Shown here: piece by piece, positions 13,604 to 14,726 of the stretch
Layout of the letters: each line of letters starts with the position of its first letter
Numbering within the stretch: the first letter of the stretch is position 1
NCBI GenBank assembly: GCA_002720125.1
Contig: PBGQ01000007.1
Location: 16,588-31,313, forward strand
Source of the DNA: Rickettsiales bacterium
GTDB lineage: Bacteria > Pseudomonadota > Alphaproteobacteria > TMED109
Direction: 5' to 3'
DNA: 14,726 bases
Notes under the pieces: model-generated
The model's database searches: none
What the model saw: the letters and a program-made list of their open reading frames with translations, nothing else
Told to the model about the DNA's origin: nothing
Position numbers and translations under genes: made by a program

Positions 13604-14404
13604 TTATTTTCTTTTTTTAAATAGAGCTTTTATCGCCTTTTTATGCTCTTTACTGTTATGCCTCGTAGCTTGCATAATAGCACTAAAATCTAAAAATTCA
13701 TCAAGAGGCATCTTATTGGCCATCTTAAGAAGCCTTTTTAAATATCTTAATGTATTTGGTGGTTTCCTAGCTATCTCTTTTGCTAGAATGATAGTTTCTT
13801 TCATAAGTTCAGGGCCTTCGACTGTTTTTAAAACTAAACCTATTCTTTTAGCTTCTTCAGCATAAACTTTTCTACCAGTAAAAGACAGTTCACTAGCTTT
13901 TTCGTATCCTATAATCTTTTGCAAGTAATATGCGCCTCCATCACCAGGAATAATACCCAAATTTATAAAGTTTTTTGATAAAAAAGCATCTTCCGACATA
14001 ATTCTTAAATCGCACATACAGGCTAAATCAAGTCCTGCGCCAATAGCTGCACCATTTAAAGCGGCAATACTTGGAACTTCTAATTTTTCAAAAGCTTTAG
14101 GGATGGACTGGATACCGTATCTATATTTTTTTTCTACTTCTTCCACATTACCAGAGAAGCTAGTATTATTTTTTCTTTTCATTTCTTTTAAATTTCCTCC
14201 AGCTGAAAAAGCTTTGCCATTTCCAGTTATGACTAATACGGAAATGCTCTTTTCTCGATTTACGAATGTTATAGTTTTAATTATATCTTCTATTAAATGA
14301 GATCCTGTTAATGCATTTCTAATATCATCTCTGTTAAAAGTTAGCAATCCTACCTTATCCTTAACTGAGAAAAAAGAGTCTGATAACTTAATTTTTTTTT
14401 TCAT
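13604..14404 (-). CDS. Crotonase-superfamily enoyl-CoA hydratase/isomerase
   Basis: Second crotonase, 266 residues and not a close copy of its converging neighbour. FSAGGN (66-71) and NGAAIGAGLDLACMCD (117-132) form the oxyanion hole. At the first glutamate position of classical hydratase it has Asp126 (AGLDLAC), at the second a hydrophobic Phe146 (KNFINLG), and Asp155 in IIPGDGG (151-157) is in the PaaG/isomerase position. It has the usual C-terminal helices (RKPPNTLRYLKRLL, 213-226, and SKEHKKAIKALF, 251-262). Reaction and substrate are open: hydratase, isomerase or a CoA hydrolase-like activity. The ATG at 14404 is preferred to an upstream in-frame TTG at 14419 because an AGGG lies about six bases before the ATG. 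It is downstream of amt on the same strand, 46 bases away, and could be co-transcribed with it. Confidence 0.9.
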   Translation of the reverse strand: MKKKIKLSDSFFSVKDKVGLLTFNRDDIRNALTGSHLIEDIIKTITFVNREKSISVLVITGNGKAFSAGGNLKEMKRKNNTSFSGNVEEVEKKYRYGIQSIPKAFEKLEVPSIAALNGAAIGAGLDLACMCDLRIMSEDAFLSKNFINLGIIPGDGGAYYLQKIIGYEKASELSFTGRKVYAEEAKRIGLVLKTVEGPELMKETIILAKEIARKPPNTLRYLKRLLKMANKMPLDEFLDFSAIMQATRHNSKEHKKAIKALFKKRK

Positions 14405-14450
14405 AATAATCCCTATCAAGAATTAAATTAGATTTAAAAAAATTTTAGAT

Positions 14451-14726
14451 TTAATTATATGCACTTTCTGAATGACTCGACTGATCTAACCCCATTTCTT
14501 CCTCATCAGAGCTTACTCTAATTCCTGTAATTTTTTTTATTATTTGTAATATTATAAAAGTTGCTATCGCTGCATATAGAGCTACTACTAAGCTTGCAAA
14601 AATTTGAATATATAATTGCTCTGATATGCTGAAATCCGAGTGTCCTAACCCACCGAATAATTTACTTCCTAGAGGTGCAAGGAGAATAGTCCCTAAAAGA
14701 CCTCCTACTCCATGTACTGCAAAAAC
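14451..14726 (-). CDS. amt: Amt-family ammonium transporter, C-terminal part (cut by window edge)
   Basis: The last 91 codons of an ammonium channel, reading in from the window edge. The visible part begins VFAVHGVGGLLGTILLAPLG, where His5 of this fragment is one of the paired pore histidines of Amt (His318 in E. coli AmtB). A final membrane span follows (about residues 44-63, FASLVVALYAAIATFIILQI) and then the conserved cytoplasmic tail, ITGIRVSSDEEEMGLDQSSH and ESAY to the stop, which in Amt proteins couples the subunits and interacts with PII protein. The start and most of the protein lie beyond 14726. The tail is intact, so nothing suggests decay. Being followed by a crotonase on the same strand is not a usual amt arrangement; no glnK is seen downstream. 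Confidence 0.93.
   Translation of the reverse strand, partial: VFAVHGVGGLLGTILLAPLGSKLFGGLGHSDFSISEQLYIQIFASLVVALYAAIATFIILQIIKKITGIRVSSDEEEMGLDQSSHSESAYN

Noticed and set aside
14405..14450. Terminator between amt and the crotonase on the minus strand.
   Set aside because: A T-run is present but no preceding GC-containing stem can be drawn; the repeat seen (AGATTT twice) is direct, not inverted.

Overview
The window is a compact, very AT-rich piece of bacterial chromosome, with intergenic stretches that are almost pure A/T. It carries proteobacterial-type genes: YajQ, an FprA-type ferredoxin reductase, a family-5 uracil-DNA glycosylase, a LivKHMGF-type ABC importer, a CaiB/BaiF CoA-transferase, crotonases and an Amt ammonium transporter. 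Low G+C, overlapping or abutting convergent genes and short spacers fit a streamlined, probably pelagic proteobacterium. Alphaproteobacteria are my first guess, but the window alone cannot settle the lineage. No rRNA, tRNA, CRISPR array, insertion sequence or phage gene was seen.

Layout. 1-142: AT-rich leader with a near-consensus sigma-70 promoter. 143-628: yajQ. 629-1180: about 550 bases with no recognisable gene. 1181-2470: FprA-type flavoprotein, ending in a stem-loop. 2662-3354 (-): family-5 uracil-DNA glycosylase. 3385-4631: translationally coupled pair of a small alpha/beta-barrel protein and an epoxide-hydrolase-like enzyme. 4628-5197 (-): HCCA-isomerase/DsbA-like enzyme, divergent from a PaaI-like thioesterase (5243-5674). 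5712-11787: tight co-directional run of substrate-binding protein, two permeases, two ATPases and a class III CoA-transferase, likely one operon. 11784-12752 (-): nitronate-monooxygenase-like flavoprotein, divergent from a crotonase (12815-13603) across a 62-base spacer holding a 19-bp palindrome. 13604-14404 (-): second crotonase. 14451-14726 (-): C-terminal end of an Amt ammonium transporter, cut by the window edge.

How the genes may work together. The importer ends one base before a CoA-transferase and is surrounded by two crotonases, a thioesterase, an epoxide-hydrolase-like enzyme, an HCCA-isomerase-like enzyme and a flavin oxidoreductase. The simplest reading is an uptake-and-CoA-activation module for an organic (possibly aromatic or branched) acid rather than plain branched-chain amino-acid import; the substrate cannot be read from the sequence. 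The importer's ATPase pair looks asymmetric, with one canonical and one degenerate ATP site.

Four starts were moved inward from the longest open frame because a ribosome binding site sits at the internal ATG: 5712, 7918, 12815 and 14404 (-).
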